DNA of 64,000 nucleotides from Flavobacteriales bacterium UBA4422 (GCA_002389645.1 DGQE01000039.1:62001-126000), one strand, 5' to 3'. Counted from the stretch's first letter, positions 7,688 to 16,192 are shown. Program-made: numbers and translations. The notes: a model not told the origin generated them from the sequence alone.

Positions 7688-9772
7688 GTGAAGGCACTTT
7701 ATTTAACATCCATTTTTCTCTTTTTTAATGCCGCTCTGACAGCTCAGCAGGGTGTAAGTACAAAGAGTTTTCGGGTGGTTCCATTTGAGGAATGCCAAGG
7801 ATCAGAAGAGAAGAAGGCGTTAAAATTTTTAGAAGAGGCCAAGGATCGGAAAAACTCTAAAGACGAGCGAATAGAATCAGCGAGAAAAGCTATTGAAGAT
7901 GACCCAGATTGTGCGGAGGCGCATTATATATTAGGTTTAGAATTACTTCGAACTGCAATTTCTAGAGGGTCATCATTCAAATCCGCTGAATCAGAGTTGA
8001 AAGAGGTTGTTCGCATCTGTCCAGAATATCATTTCGAACCCTACTATTATTTGGGTGCAATTGCACTGGGCAGAAAAGCTTACAAGGAAGCGATCGATTA
8101 TTATGACAAATATTATGAGTTGAGTGCCTCATCTGCCGATCCACTGGATGATGAAAGGGAAAATGCTATTAAACTGGATTATGAATACGCTGAGTTTTTT
8201 AGGGATGTATATGATAACCCAGTGCCATTTCAACCGAAACGAGTAGATGGAGTGTGCACCGATGATGATGAGTTTTTACCTCTCATTTCACCTGACAATG
8301 AAAAAATGCTTCTTACAAGACGCTATACCATACAATCGGAAGTGAAGGCAAGTTTGATGAGCGAGAAGGATCAATTCACTGAAAAATTCGTCCAGGCCAA
8401 AAGACTTCAAGGTGAAGATTTTGAAGAAGGTGAGCCTTTTCCAACTCCTTTTAATTTAAACGAAGCATTCAGATATGGTGGTGCTACCATGACTATTGAC
8501 AATAGGCACGTCTATTTGACTATTTGTAAACCCGCTAGTATGGGCTATATAAATTGCGATATATATACAGCCACGTTGAAGTATGGAAGTGATCCGAGAA
8601 CAGGAATGAGTGGGTATTATTGGTCAGAGTTGGAGAATTTAGGCCTCAATGTGAATACCGAAAACGGTTTTGAATCTCAGCCGAGTATTTCCGCTGATGG
8701 TAAAACGCTCTATTTTACAAGTGATAGAGGAGATAATGCAGGTTTGGAGATTTATTACTCTAAAAAAGGTGAAAATGGCCAGTGGAAAATGGCAGAGAAC
8801 ATTGGCCCTCCTATCAATACTCCTTATAACGATAAAACTCCGTTCATGCACTCTGATTCGCGCACGCTCTATTTTGCTTCGGACGGGCATTTAGGATTGG
8901 GAGGGCTGGACGTTTTTTACACCAAACAAAAAGATGACGGAAGTTGGGAGAAGCCGGTCAATTTGGGGCACCCAATCAATTCAGAATTAGACGAACAAGC
9001 ATTTGCAGTATCCACCGATGGCAAAACAGTTTACTATTCGGCCAAGGATAGAACAGCTCCTAAGAGTATAGATATATGGAGTTTTGAGTTGTATAAAGAA
9101 GCGCGTCCAGACAAAGTTGTGTTTGTGAAAGGGAAACTGAAAGATGAAGTTGGTAATCCAGCGCAAAATGCCAAAGTGGAGCTCAAGACGATGAATTCGA
9201 AAAAGATAACGAAGGTTGATGTAAACAATGATGATGGTTCTTATGCTGCGGTTATCGCTGTGAAAGAACAAGAAGCGGTGGTTATGAATGTAAAGGGAGA
9301 TGATATTGCATTCCAGTCAAAGTTGATTGAAACCGAACCAAAAGGAGAGAAGAAACAAAGAACAAATGTTGAAGAGGTCGATGCTTTCCAGGAAATTGAT
9401 TTTGATGTCGCAGAGGTCAAGGAAGGTGGAGTTTATAAAATCAATGACATCTATTATCGATCTAACTCATCTGAGATATCAGACAAGTCAAAGTATATTT
9501 TGACTGAGTTTGCTCAGTATTTGCTGGAAAATGAAAGCATGCGCATTGCCATTCATGGGCACACTGACAATGTAGGAAAGTCTGAAGCCAACCTTGCGCT
9601 CTCTGCAGACAGGGCGTTTTCTGTAAAACAATACCTTGAGTCGCTCAGTGTATCTGGAGATAGAATAGAGTATAGAGGCTTCGGAGAAACGGTTCCTTTT
9701 GCTTCTAACGATACGGAAAAAGGTCGTGCTGCGAATAGAAGAACGGAGTTCTTGATTTTGGAGAATAAGTAG
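7688..9772 (+). CDS. PorE-like OmpA-family protein (TPR, beta-propeller, regulatory domain, OmpA)
   Basis: This is a 694-residue exported protein starting at GTG, with a signal peptide ending at TAQ and no lipobox cysteine. Domain order: TPR repeats (about 40-165), PD40/WD40-like propeller blades (about 190-460, repeats such as SADGKTLYFTSDRG and STDGKTVYYSAKD), a carboxypeptidase-regulatory-like fold (about 475-545) and a C-terminal OmpA peptidoglycan-binding domain (about 580-694; HGHTDNVGKSEANLALSADR). This order is that of PorE, an outer-membrane-associated T9SS component that binds peptidoglycan. Other OmpA-family proteins in this phylum share the order, so the T9SS role is inferred. It starts 29 bases after aroC. 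Confidence 0.8.
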   Translation: MKALYLTSIFLFFNAALTAQQGVSTKSFRVVPFEECQGSEEKKALKFLEEAKDRKNSKDERIESARKAIEDDPDCAEAHYILGLELLRTAISRGSSFKSAESELKEVVRICPEYHFEPYYYLGAIALGRKAYKEAIDYYDKYYELSASSADPLDDERENAIKLDYEYAEFFRDVYDNPVPFQPKRVDGVCTDDDEFLPLISPDNEKMLLTRRYTIQSEVKASLMSEKDQFTEKFVQAKRLQGEDFEEGEPFPTPFNLNEAFRYGGATMTIDNRHVYLTICKPASMGYINCDIYTATLKYGSDPRTGMSGYYWSELENLGLNVNTENGFESQPSISADGKTLYFTSDRGDNAGLEIYYSKKGENGQWKMAENIGPPINTPYNDKTPFMHSDSRTLYFASDGHLGLGGLDVFYTKQKDDGSWEKPVNLGHPINSELDEQAFAVSTDGKTVYYSAKDRTAPKSIDIWSFELYKEARPDKVVFVKGKLKDEVGNPAQNAKVELKTMNSKKITKVDVNNDDGSYAAVIAVKEQEAVVMNVKGDDIAFQSKLIETEPKGEKKQRTNVEEVDAFQEIDFDVAEVKEGGVYKINDIYYRSNSSEISDKSKYILTEFAQYLLENESMRIAIHGHTDNVGKSEANLALSADRAFSVKQYLESLSVSGDRIEYRGFGETVPFASNDTEKGRAANRRTEFLILENK

Positions 9773-9869
9773 AGGAGGGGCAAAATCTCTCAAGTATCTA
9801 CATTCCGTGAAGGTTGTATGAGGGTTAAGCAAGTGGATACGAGTTTTGGTTAATGCTAAGAAACTATAT

Positions 9870-10319
9870 ATGGAATATCTCAAAAAGATAATTAATGTCT
9901 ACAATCTGGGTTATACATTGATAGCGATGGTTGCTCTAGTGCTTTTCTCGCATATTGCTCCATTATACAATTGGATTAGAATGAGTGCTAGAATTGAAAA
10001 AGTAATGGATAGACCTGCTTACACATATGGAGATTTTACTTCGGTAAAAACCTTGGTAGGTCAGTTCCATGCAGTTAATTTTAGGTACAATGTTGGAAAT
10101 CAAACCTTCAATGGCCGTGAAACTCTTATCGGAGGCACCTTTTCTAATACAGGTTTTGAAAGCAAATTGAACGGAAGATTTTTAGTTATTTATAACCATG
10201 AAAATCCTAGCGTATGTATTATGGCTCCATCCTGTATTGTCAAGGATAGCTCTGATGCACTGCACTATGAGGGGCGAAAGGTAGACTGGAGCTTTTATAA
10301 TGGGGCATATTTGGAATGA
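9870..10319 (+). CDS. Small membrane protein, DUF3592-like
   Basis: This is a 149-residue protein from ATG 9870 (an in-frame TTG lies at 9846). One hydrophobic segment (about residues 13-32) is followed by a soluble beta-rich part with AVNFRYNVGNQTFNGRE and FLVIYNHENPSVC. That pattern resembles DUF3592 proteins, in which a short exported domain follows a membrane anchor. No function is known for that family that I can apply here. It stands alone, followed by the inverted-repeat block at 10335-10484. Confidence 0.6.
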   Translation: MEYLKKIINVYNLGYTLIAMVALVLFSHIAPLYNWIRMSARIEKVMDRPAYTYGDFTSVKTLVGQFHAVNFRYNVGNQTFNGRETLIGGTFSNTGFESKLNGRFLVIYNHENPSVCIMAPSCIVKDSSDALHYEGRKVDWSFYNGAYLE

Positions 10320-10334
10320 TAGATGCCGTGCTCG

Positions 10335-10484
10335 TTCATTGGGGATTATTGCATGATCCCTGAATGGGGGAGGTCCCAAACTTTATAAATCCCTCGTTCG
10401 CTTTGCTCACTGGGGATTTTTTGTTTACAGCGCTCGCTCAAACAAGTTTGGCTCGGCTGTAAACAAAAAATCCCCGCGCTTCGC
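10335..10484. repeat. Nested inverted repeats acting as back-to-back terminators
   Basis: A perfect 20-base inverted repeat (GGGGATTTTTTGTTTACAGC, 10412-10431, and its complement at 10456-10475) encloses a 24-base centre with its own CAAAC/GTTTG palindrome. Outside it, AAATCCCT (10387-10394) and AGGGATTT (10477-10484) pair inwards with the GGGGATTT/AAATCCCC ends. Each half is thus a hairpin followed by a T run, one facing each strand. The minus-strand half (stem with GCGC, loop GAA) directly follows tRNA-Ser. A further imperfect hairpin lies at about 10335-10363. The block probably separates the converging gene at 9870 and the tRNA. Confidence 0.75.
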
Positions 10485-10502
10485 GCAGGGATTTGCTCCG
10501 TT

Positions 10503-10590
10503 TGGCGGAGAGTGAGGGATTCGAACCCCCGGACCCGTGAAGATCAATAGTTTTCAAGACTACCGCATTCGACCACTCTGCCAACTCTCC
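10503..10590 (-). tRNA. tRNA-Ser (anticodon UGA)
   Basis: The minus strand folds as a type II tRNA of 88 bases including an encoded CCA. The acceptor GGAGAGT pairs with ACTCTCC, with discriminator G. The anticodon stem is GTAGT/ACTAT around CTTGAAA, giving anticodon TGA. A long variable arm typical of serine tRNA follows, then GGGGGTTCGAATCCCTC as T arm. Its promoter box lies only a few bases upstream. Confidence 0.95.
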
Positions 10591-10594
10591 GCTG

Positions 10595-10602
10595 CAAAAG
10601 TA
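10595..10602 (-). promoter_or_regulatory. -7 box of tRNA-Ser
   Basis: The minus strand reads TACTTTTG, an exact TAnnTTTG match. The predicted start is about one base before the mature 5' end of the tRNA. Confidence 0.6.
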
Positions 10603-11001
10603 AAAATGTATTGGATTTTGAATCATTATCGATAAATATTACTTCAATTCATTCCTTAAGCTTCTGAAAAACAAGCTTTAAAAAATTAATTTCATGTCGA
10701 TTGTATTCAAAAATCAAGCACGCTTGATGCTATGCAACCAGTTGTTGTCCCTATTTTAACTCCTGTTTTTGATTTGTGCCATCGAAACTTGGTTGATTTT
10801 CCTTTTCTCGCTGAAAAATTCATTCTTAGCTTACTTCAATACGCGTGTCATGTTTATAAATCACGTGAATTTGCTTCGAAATGACATAGGCTTGGTTTAT
10901 TAAATAATCTGTTAATGAGGTGTTTACGGTTAGTACGGAGTTCTGAGTGTGGTATTGTTCAAAAAGTTGGTTTGTAAGTACTTCAATACAAGAAAGATGC
11001 T
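10603..11001. other. Long non-coding gap between tRNA-Ser and rpmG
   Basis: About 450 bases lie between the tRNA and rpmG with no convincing gene on either strand. In many Bacteroidetes rpmB (ribosomal protein L28) directly precedes rpmG; I do not see it here, either intact or as a remnant. The stretch is AT-rich, with no strong repeat or hairpin beyond short AAGCTT copies near 10660-10680. It ends in the promoter box of rpmG. Confidence 0.5.
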
Positions 11002-11009
11002 TATTTTTG
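11002..11009 (+). promoter_or_regulatory. -7 box of the rpmG operon
   Basis: TATTTTTG is an exact TAnnTTTG match. It predicts a start near 11013 and a 26-base leader before the rpmG ATG at 11039. Confidence 0.55.
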
Positions 11010-11038
11010 CGCCCCTATTTTACAAAGACAAGGTAATC

Positions 11039-11221
11039 ATGGCAAAGAAAGGAAACAGAGTTCAAGTAATTCTTGAGTGTACAGAACACAAGGAGAGTGG
11101 TCAGCCAGGAACTTCTCGTTATATTACAACGAAGAACAGAAAGAATACTCCAGATAGAATTGAGATTAAGAAGTATAATCCAATTCTACGTAAAGTAACT
11201 CTTCACAAAGAGATTAAGTAA
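11039..11221 (+). CDS. rpmG: 50S ribosomal protein L33
   Basis: This is a 60-residue ribosomal protein of the large subunit. It begins MAKKGNRVQVILECTEHK and carries the L33 pattern TSRYITTKNRKNTPDRIEIKKYNP. The ATG at 11039 was chosen over earlier in-frame codons because it gives the normal family length and lies downstream of the promoter box. This version lacks the four zinc-binding cysteines (only one Cys is present), as in the zinc-independent L33 type. It is followed after 21 bases by the DUF4295 gene. Confidence 0.95.
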   Translation: MAKKGNRVQVILECTEHKESGQPGTSRYITTKNRKNTPDRIEIKKYNPILRKVTLHKEIK

Positions 11222-11242
11222 AACCATTAAAGCATTTGAGCC

Positions 11243-11398
11243 ATGGCTAAGAAAACAGTAGCAGGATTAAGAAAACAAGGAGCAAAGGATTTCACGAAAG
11301 TTATCAAGATGGTTAAGTCTGAAAAGACTGGAGGCTACAGTCTTCGTGAAGAAGTTATGCCAAAAGATTTGGTGGAAGACTTCTTGAAGTCTAAGTAA
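11243..11398 (+). CDS. DUF4295 family protein
   Basis: This small gene encodes 51 residues starting MAKKTVAGLRKQGAKDFTKV and ending FLKSK. It is basic and lysine-rich. Proteins of this family are found behind rpmG in Bacteroidetes and are thought to be associated with the ribosome; the exact role is not known to me. Spacing (21 bases after rpmG) supports co-transcription. A hairpin follows before ftsY. Confidence 0.9.
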   Translation: MAKKTVAGLRKQGAKDFTKVIKMVKSEKTGGYSLREEVMPKDLVEDFLKSK

Positions 11399-11419
11399 TT
11401 GTTCCAAAATGATATTTTG

Positions 11420-11456
11420 AAAGCTTCTTTCTTCTAAAGAAAGAGGCTTTCTTTGT
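11420..11456 (+). terminator. Hairpin between DUF4295 gene and ftsY
   Basis: A 14-base stem (11420-11433 with 11437-11450, one T-G wobble) around CTA is followed by an interrupted T-rich stretch (CTTTGTTT). It may terminate or only attenuate, leaving some read-through into ftsY 22 bases later. Confidence 0.6.
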
Positions 11457-11478
11457 TTAAACCAACAGAGTATTCAGA

Positions 11479-12441
11479 ATGGCATTATTCGGCTTATTTA
11501 AATCAAAAAAAGAATCGTTAGATAAGGGCTTAGAAAAAACAAGAGAAAGTGTTTTTTCCAAATTGTCGCGAGCTGTTGTTGGTAAATCGAAGGTTGATGA
11601 TGAGGTGCTAGACAATCTTGAAGAAGTTTTAGTGACTTCTGATGTTGGGGTTACTACCACACTTAAGATCATCGAGCGCATTGAATCACGCGTTTCAAAA
11701 GACAAATACGTTAATTCTGCTGAGCTGAATGAAATCTTGAGAGAAGAGATTTCACTGTTGTTAGAAGAAAATAAAGCCGGGGAAGTAAAGAACTTTGAAG
11801 AAGACCTCAACAAGAAGCCATATGTAATGATGGTAGTTGGTGTGAACGGAGTAGGTAAAACTACCACCATTGGAAAATTGGCCAATCAATTTTCAAAAGC
11901 AGGAAAGAAGGTGGTTATTGGTGCTGCTGATACATTTAGAGCTGCAGCTATTGATCAGTTGAAAGTTTGGGGTGAAAGAGCAGACGTTCCTGTAATTGCT
12001 CAGCAAATGGGCTCTGATCCCGCAAGTGTCGCTTTTGACACCTTGGAATCAGCGATGAAAATTGGTGCCGATGTAGTTATTATTGATACGGCTGGAAGAT
12101 TGCATAACAAGGTAGGCTTGATGAACGAACTCACTAAGATCAAAAGAGTGATGCAAAAGGTTGTGGATGACGCACCTCATGAGATACTGTTAGTGCTGGA
12201 CGCTTCTACAGGTCAAAATGCGTTCGAACAAGCAAAGCAATTTACCGCTGCTACAGAAGTTAATGCATTGGCCTTAACCAAACTTGATGGCACAGCCAAA
12301 GGCGGAGTGGTTATCGGAATTAGTGATCAATTCAAGATACCAGTTAAGTATATCGGAGTTGGAGAGAAAATTGAAGATTTACAATTGTTTGATCGAAGAG
12401 CATTTGTTGATTCTCTTTTCGGATCTGAAAAATCAAACTAA
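11479..12441 (+). CDS. ftsY: Signal recognition particle receptor FtsY
   Basis: This 320-residue SRP-family GTPase receives ribosome-SRP complexes at the inner membrane for co-translational insertion. GTPase motifs are all visible: GVNGVGKTT (121-129), DTFRAAAIDQL, DTAGR and TKLDGTAKGG. The acidic N-terminal A domain of enterobacterial FtsY is absent; only a short NG-domain lead (MALFGLFKSKKESLDKGLEKTR) precedes the N domain, which is normal in this phylum. rimO follows after three bases, so they are probably co-transcribed. Confidence 0.97.
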   Translation: MALFGLFKSKKESLDKGLEKTRESVFSKLSRAVVGKSKVDDEVLDNLEEVLVTSDVGVTTTLKIIERIESRVSKDKYVNSAELNEILREEISLLLEENKAGEVKNFEEDLNKKPYVMMVVGVNGVGKTTTIGKLANQFSKAGKKVVIGAADTFRAAAIDQLKVWGERADVPVIAQQMGSDPASVAFDTLESAMKIGADVVIIDTAGRLHNKVGLMNELTKIKRVMQKVVDDAPHEILLVLDASTGQNAFEQAKQFTAATEVNALALTKLDGTAKGGVVIGISDQFKIPVKYIGVGEKIEDLQLFDRRAFVDSLFGSEKSN

Positions 12442-12444
12442 ACC

Positions 12445-13770
12445 ATGCGGACAAAAGGAAAAAGATCTGAAAAGATCAATGTTGTGACCTTAGGATGCTC
12501 AAAGAATATTTTTGACTCAGAAGTTCTCATGGCTCAGCTGAAGGCCAATGACTTTTCAGTGGAACATGAAAGTGAAAAGGAAGATTTTGATACAGTCATT
12601 ATCAATACTTGCGGATTTATAGATAATGCCAAAGAAGAATCCGTCAATACCATACTGCAATTTTCGGAAGCTAAGAAAAATGGATGGGTAGAGAAAGTTA
12701 TTGTAACAGGCTGTCTTTCTGAACGTTATAGTGATGAGTTAGAGAAAGATATTCCTGAGGTCGATGCATGGTTCGGCACTCGCGAGCTACCTCGATTACT
12801 GAAGACACTTAAAGCAGATTATAAACATGAGCTGGTTGGGGAGCGTTTTCTGACAACCCCAATACATTACGCTTACTTAAAGATTAGTGAAGGGTGTGAC
12901 AGACCTTGCGCGTTTTGTGCTATCCCGCTTATGCGAGGTAAGCACATTTCAACACCAATCGAAGAATTGGTTAGGCAAGCTAAATCATTGGCAGCTCAAG
13001 GAACTAAGGAATTGATCCTTATTGCTCAAGATTCTACTTATTATGGGCTTGATATCTACGGAAAAAGGAACCTAGCTGAACTACTTAAGGCGTTAAGTGA
13101 GGTAGAGGGAATAGATTGGATTAGGTTGCATTATGCCTATCCTGCAGGGTTTCCTATGGATGCCATTGAAGAAATGGCCCGTAACCCAAAGGTTTGCAAT
13201 TACTTAGATATCCCTCTTCAGCACATTAACGATGACATGCTCAAGCTTATGCGCAGAGGGACGACACGCGACAAAACGGATAGAATCCTTGCTGAAATGC
13301 GCAAGGTTAACCCTGAAATGGCGATAAGGACTTCCTTGATTGTTGGTTTTCCAGGCGAAACAGAAGAGCAGTTTCAAGAGATGTACGACTGGGTAGCATC
13401 TACAAAGTTTGATCGATTGGGAGTGTTTACTTACAGTCATGAAGAAAACACACACGCTTTTCAATATGAAGATGACGTGCCAGACGAGGTTAAGCAGCAG
13501 CGTGCAAAAGCGATCATGGACTTGCAAGAGGAAATAAGTTTTGAACGCAATCAGTCTCGAATTGGAACTATAGAAAAGGTTCTTATCGACCGCAAAGAAG
13601 GAGGCTTTTTCGTTGGGCGAACTCAGTATGATTCTCCTGAAGTAGATAATGAAGTGGTTATTGATGCAACTGAGAATTATCTGCGACTTGGAGATTTTGT
13701 AGATGTAAAAATCACAGGCAATACTGCTTTTGATTTGGAAGGAGAGGTTATAAATCAAGAAAAATCTTGA
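12445..13770 (+). CDS. rimO: Ribosomal protein S12 methylthiotransferase RimO
   Basis: This 441-residue radical-SAM enzyme adds a methylthio group to the conserved aspartate of ribosomal protein S12. The N-terminal UPF0004 domain has the three cluster cysteines (C18 in TLGCSKN, C56 in NTCGFID, C90 in TGCLSER). The radical-SAM CxxxCxxC is C151/C155/C158 in EGCDRPCAFC, followed by AIPLMRGKHIS, the RimO form as opposed to MiaB. A C-terminal TRAM domain (about 370-438) completes the expected architecture. The stop codon overlaps a small hairpin. Confidence 0.97.
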   Translation: MRTKGKRSEKINVVTLGCSKNIFDSEVLMAQLKANDFSVEHESEKEDFDTVIINTCGFIDNAKEESVNTILQFSEAKKNGWVEKVIVTGCLSERYSDELEKDIPEVDAWFGTRELPRLLKTLKADYKHELVGERFLTTPIHYAYLKISEGCDRPCAFCAIPLMRGKHISTPIEELVRQAKSLAAQGTKELILIAQDSTYYGLDIYGKRNLAELLKALSEVEGIDWIRLHYAYPAGFPMDAIEEMARNPKVCNYLDIPLQHINDDMLKLMRRGTTRDKTDRILAEMRKVNPEMAIRTSLIVGFPGETEEQFQEMYDWVASTKFDRLGVFTYSHEENTHAFQYEDDVPDEVKQQRAKAIMDLQEEISFERNQSRIGTIEKVLIDRKEGGFFVGRTQYDSPEVDNEVVIDATENYLRLGDFVDVKITGNTAFDLEGEVINQEKS

Positions 13771-13785
13771 TTAAGTCCTTTTCTT
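13753..13785 (+). terminator. Weak hairpin at the end of rimO
   Basis: A perfect 8-base inverted repeat AATCAAGA/TCTTGATT (13753-13760, 13765-13772) with loop AAAA includes the stop codon. The T tract after it is interrupted, so termination would be partial at best. Confidence 0.35.
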
Positions 13786-13835
13786 TGAACAATTCTTTTG
13801 CATCTTCATTACAATAGTCATTAATAGAAACAGAA

Positions 13836-15413
13836 TTGCATCTTCATTCCACCCTCAAACCATCGTTACCTCCGCTCATTGTCGATTATTTAGATGAGAA
13901 GGAAGCCTTAGTGCCATTTTATTCCTTCAGTCCATCCATGGATGGATTGTCAAAGGCAGCAACGAAGCGAAAAGCTATTCCAGTGAATAGAGAAGTGCTG
14001 GTTCAGCAGCTTAAACTGCAGAGTGAGAAGTCGAAATATTCAAATGCACTTACAACAGAACAGATTGAACGACTCCGTTCAGATGATGTTTTCACGATAA
14101 CTACAGGACATCAGTTATGTGTTTATGGCGGCCCAATGTTTTTTATCTACAAGATTCTATCGGCTATAAAGACGTGTGAATTATTGAAAGAATCTGGTAT
14201 TCATGCGGTTCCTGTGTATTGGATGGCGTCTGAAGATCATGATTTCCAAGAAGTCAATCATATTTTTTATCACACTCAAAAAGTTTCTTGGGATATCAAT
14301 GCCAAGGGTCCTGTTGGTAGACTGAAGTTAGATGGGCTAGATGATTTTAAGAAAGAGTTGAATGAGTTGATCGGGAATGACCCGCTAAAGGCAGATACAT
14401 TGACCAAAATGGGCGATATATTCCATGCGTCCAAAACCCTTGCTGAGGCCATTCGAGACTTTGTCTATTGGTTGTTTGCTAATCAAGGAATAGTTGTGAT
14501 TGACGCAGATAAGCGCGAATTCAAAAGTTTGTTTGCGGGAGTTGTGCGTCAAGAGCTTGAAGCATCGGTGTCATTTGGGGCCGTGAATGACTCTACCGAA
14601 AAACTTGATGAACTTGGTTTTGGCGGCCAAGTTACTCCTCGTGAGATAAATCTGTTTTGGATGCAGGATGGTTATCGAGAGCGGATTGAAAAAATAAATA
14701 GTGGCTTTCAAACTGCAGACGGACTTAACTCATGGAGCAGTGCTGAATTACTGCAGCAGCTTGATGAAAACCCTGAATGCTTTAGTCCGAATGTTGTTCT
14801 TCGTCCTGTTTATCAAGAAGTGCTGTTGCCTAATCTAGCTTATATCGGTGGGCCAGGTGAGTTGAGTTATTGGCTTCAACTCAAAGAGGTTTTTGATAGA
14901 TACGAGGTTTTCTATCCTGCCATTCTTTTGCGGGATATGGCTGTTATTCTGGATGAGAAGTCGGCCAAGCGTATGCAGCAATTGGAATTAAATATAGAAG
15001 ATATTAATACTCCGTTTGATGAGCTTTTTACATTCTTAGTCAGAAGAAACGGGTCGCACGAGCACCTTGTGGAAGATAAAACGGTTGATATTGAAAATCG
15101 ATTAAGTGATTTAGCCGAAGCGATAGGAGAGTTTGACCCATCATTGCAGCGCAGCGCGGAAACTGAGAAGACGAGGATCTTAAAACGTTTAGAGGTGTTG
15201 CAAAAGAAAGTTCTGCGAAGCGACAGAAAGAATAATGAGGTTATTGAAAGACGACTGCACGAGGTGTTTCAAGATATAAAGCCACTGAACGCTCCACAAG
15301 AAAGAATAGAATGTTTTTTACGCTTTACAAATGAGCAACAAAGGGAAGCTTTTGTTAAAAGCTTGATCTCGGAATTCAACCTGTTTGAGCAAAAGATCAA
15401 AGTGTTCGATTAA
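13836..15413 (+). CDS. bshC: Putative cysteine ligase BshC (bacillithiol biosynthesis)
   Basis: This 525-residue protein belongs to the BshC family, which adds cysteine to glucosaminyl-malate in bacillithiol synthesis. The nucleotidyl-transferase-like core shows TTGHQLCVYGGP and MASEDHDFQEVNHI, and the C-terminal part is a long coiled coil, both usual for the family. No ATG is available before the conserved N-terminus: reading upstream reaches a TAG at 13815-13817, and TTG 13836 is the only plausible start, giving MHLHSTLKPSLPPLIVDYLDE. The start codon lies inside the second copy of a 13-base direct repeat. bshA and bshB are not in the window. Confidence 0.92.
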   Translation: MHLHSTLKPSLPPLIVDYLDEKEALVPFYSFSPSMDGLSKAATKRKAIPVNREVLVQQLKLQSEKSKYSNALTTEQIERLRSDDVFTITTGHQLCVYGGPMFFIYKILSAIKTCELLKESGIHAVPVYWMASEDHDFQEVNHIFYHTQKVSWDINAKGPVGRLKLDGLDDFKKELNELIGNDPLKADTLTKMGDIFHASKTLAEAIRDFVYWLFANQGIVVIDADKREFKSLFAGVVRQELEASVSFGAVNDSTEKLDELGFGGQVTPREINLFWMQDGYRERIEKINSGFQTADGLNSWSSAELLQQLDENPECFSPNVVLRPVYQEVLLPNLAYIGGPGELSYWLQLKEVFDRYEVFYPAILLRDMAVILDEKSAKRMQQLELNIEDINTPFDELFTFLVRRNGSHEHLVEDKTVDIENRLSDLAEAIGEFDPSLQRSAETEKTRILKRLEVLQKKVLRSDRKNNEVIERRLHEVFQDIKPLNAPQERIECFLRFTNEQQREAFVKSLISEFNLFEQKIKVFD

Positions 15414-15464
15414 GACTGTTGTAAAAAACAGCTCTGGACATTAAATGTATATACATATTTTATT

Positions 15465-15472
15465 TATATTTG
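15465..15472 (+). promoter_or_regulatory. -7 box of the YceI lipoprotein gene
   Basis: TATATTTG is an exact TAnnTTTG match. It predicts a start near 15476 and supports ATG 15491 over an in-frame TTG at 15470. Confidence 0.6.
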
Positions 15473-15490
15473 CATCAAATTATTAAACAA

Positions 15491-16138
15491 ATGAAAAAGA
15501 ATCTACTATTTATCACTGCAATTTCTGTTTCTGTAGCCCTAGCTTCGTGCGCTGGCGGTGGAGAAACAGCTTCTGAAGAAACTACTGCCGCGCCTGAAGA
15601 GGCTGCTGCTCCTACTGCTGAAACTATTACTTGGAACGTTGATCCTGCAACTTCGAACATCCGTTGGGAAGGTGGCACGGCTGGTGCTCAAGTATATTCT
15701 CACTTTGGAAACATCGCTATTCAAGAAGGTGTTGTTATGACTGAAGCAGGAAACCTTGCAAATGGTGAGTTTGTGATCGACATGACTACTATTAACCCTA
15801 AAGATGAGAACTACAGCGAAGAGCATCCAGCTTCTGATTTAGTTGGTCACTTAGCTAGTGATGATTTCTTCAGCGTGGAGACTTATCCTACTGCAGCATT
15901 TGTTGTTAAGTCTGCTGAAGGTAATGTTATTACAGGCGATTTGACAATCAAAGGAAAGACCAATGAAGAAACAATCAATGTTGAGAGCGTGAACATCTCT
16001 GAAGATGGCATGACTGCTGCCGGAACATTGGTATTTGATCGTCAGAAATACGATGTAGCATGGGCTCATTACTTAGAAGATGTTGTTCTATCAGACGATA
16101 TTACTTTAAACATTACCCTTTCAGCTAAGAAAGGATAA
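15491..16138 (+). CDS. YceI family lipoprotein
   Basis: This is a 215-residue lipoprotein. The signal peptide ends in a lipobox (LASC, C20), followed by a low-complexity Ala/Glu/Thr linker (about 21-50). The rest is a YceI-like lipocalin barrel (about 53-215) with WNVDPATSNIRWEGGT, LVGHLASDDFFSVETYPTAAF and TIKGKTNEE. YceI barrels bind isoprenoid-type lipids; the ligand here is unknown. A strong terminator directly follows, so it is probably a single-gene transcript. Confidence 0.92.
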   Translation: MKKNLLFITAISVSVALASCAGGGETASEETTAAPEEAAAPTAETITWNVDPATSNIRWEGGTAGAQVYSHFGNIAIQEGVVMTEAGNLANGEFVIDMTTINPKDENYSEEHPASDLVGHLASDDFFSVETYPTAAFVVKSAEGNVITGDLTIKGKTNEETINVESVNISEDGMTAAGTLVFDRQKYDVAWAHYLEDVVLSDDITLNITLSAKKG

Positions 16139-16164
16139 TTCATCTTTTTAGATGGATCAATTTT

Positions 16165-16192
16165 AGCCCCGCTTGTGCGGGGCTTTTTTTTT
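16165..16192 (+). terminator. Terminator after the YceI gene
   Basis: AGCCCCGC (16165-16172) pairs perfectly with GCGGGGCT (16177-16184) around TTGT and is followed by eight or more T. Confidence 0.93.

Noticed and set aside
9488..9883. Minus-strand open frame of 131 codons over the end of the PorE-like gene
   Set aside because: It runs opposite the conserved OmpA domain and reads as low-quality sequence with no family resemblance.
10438..10626. Minus-strand open frame of 62 codons around tRNA-Ser
   Set aside because: It is the tRNA and its terminator read as protein; tRNA-derived peptides of this kind (LAEWSNA, GGSNPSLSA) are a known artefact.
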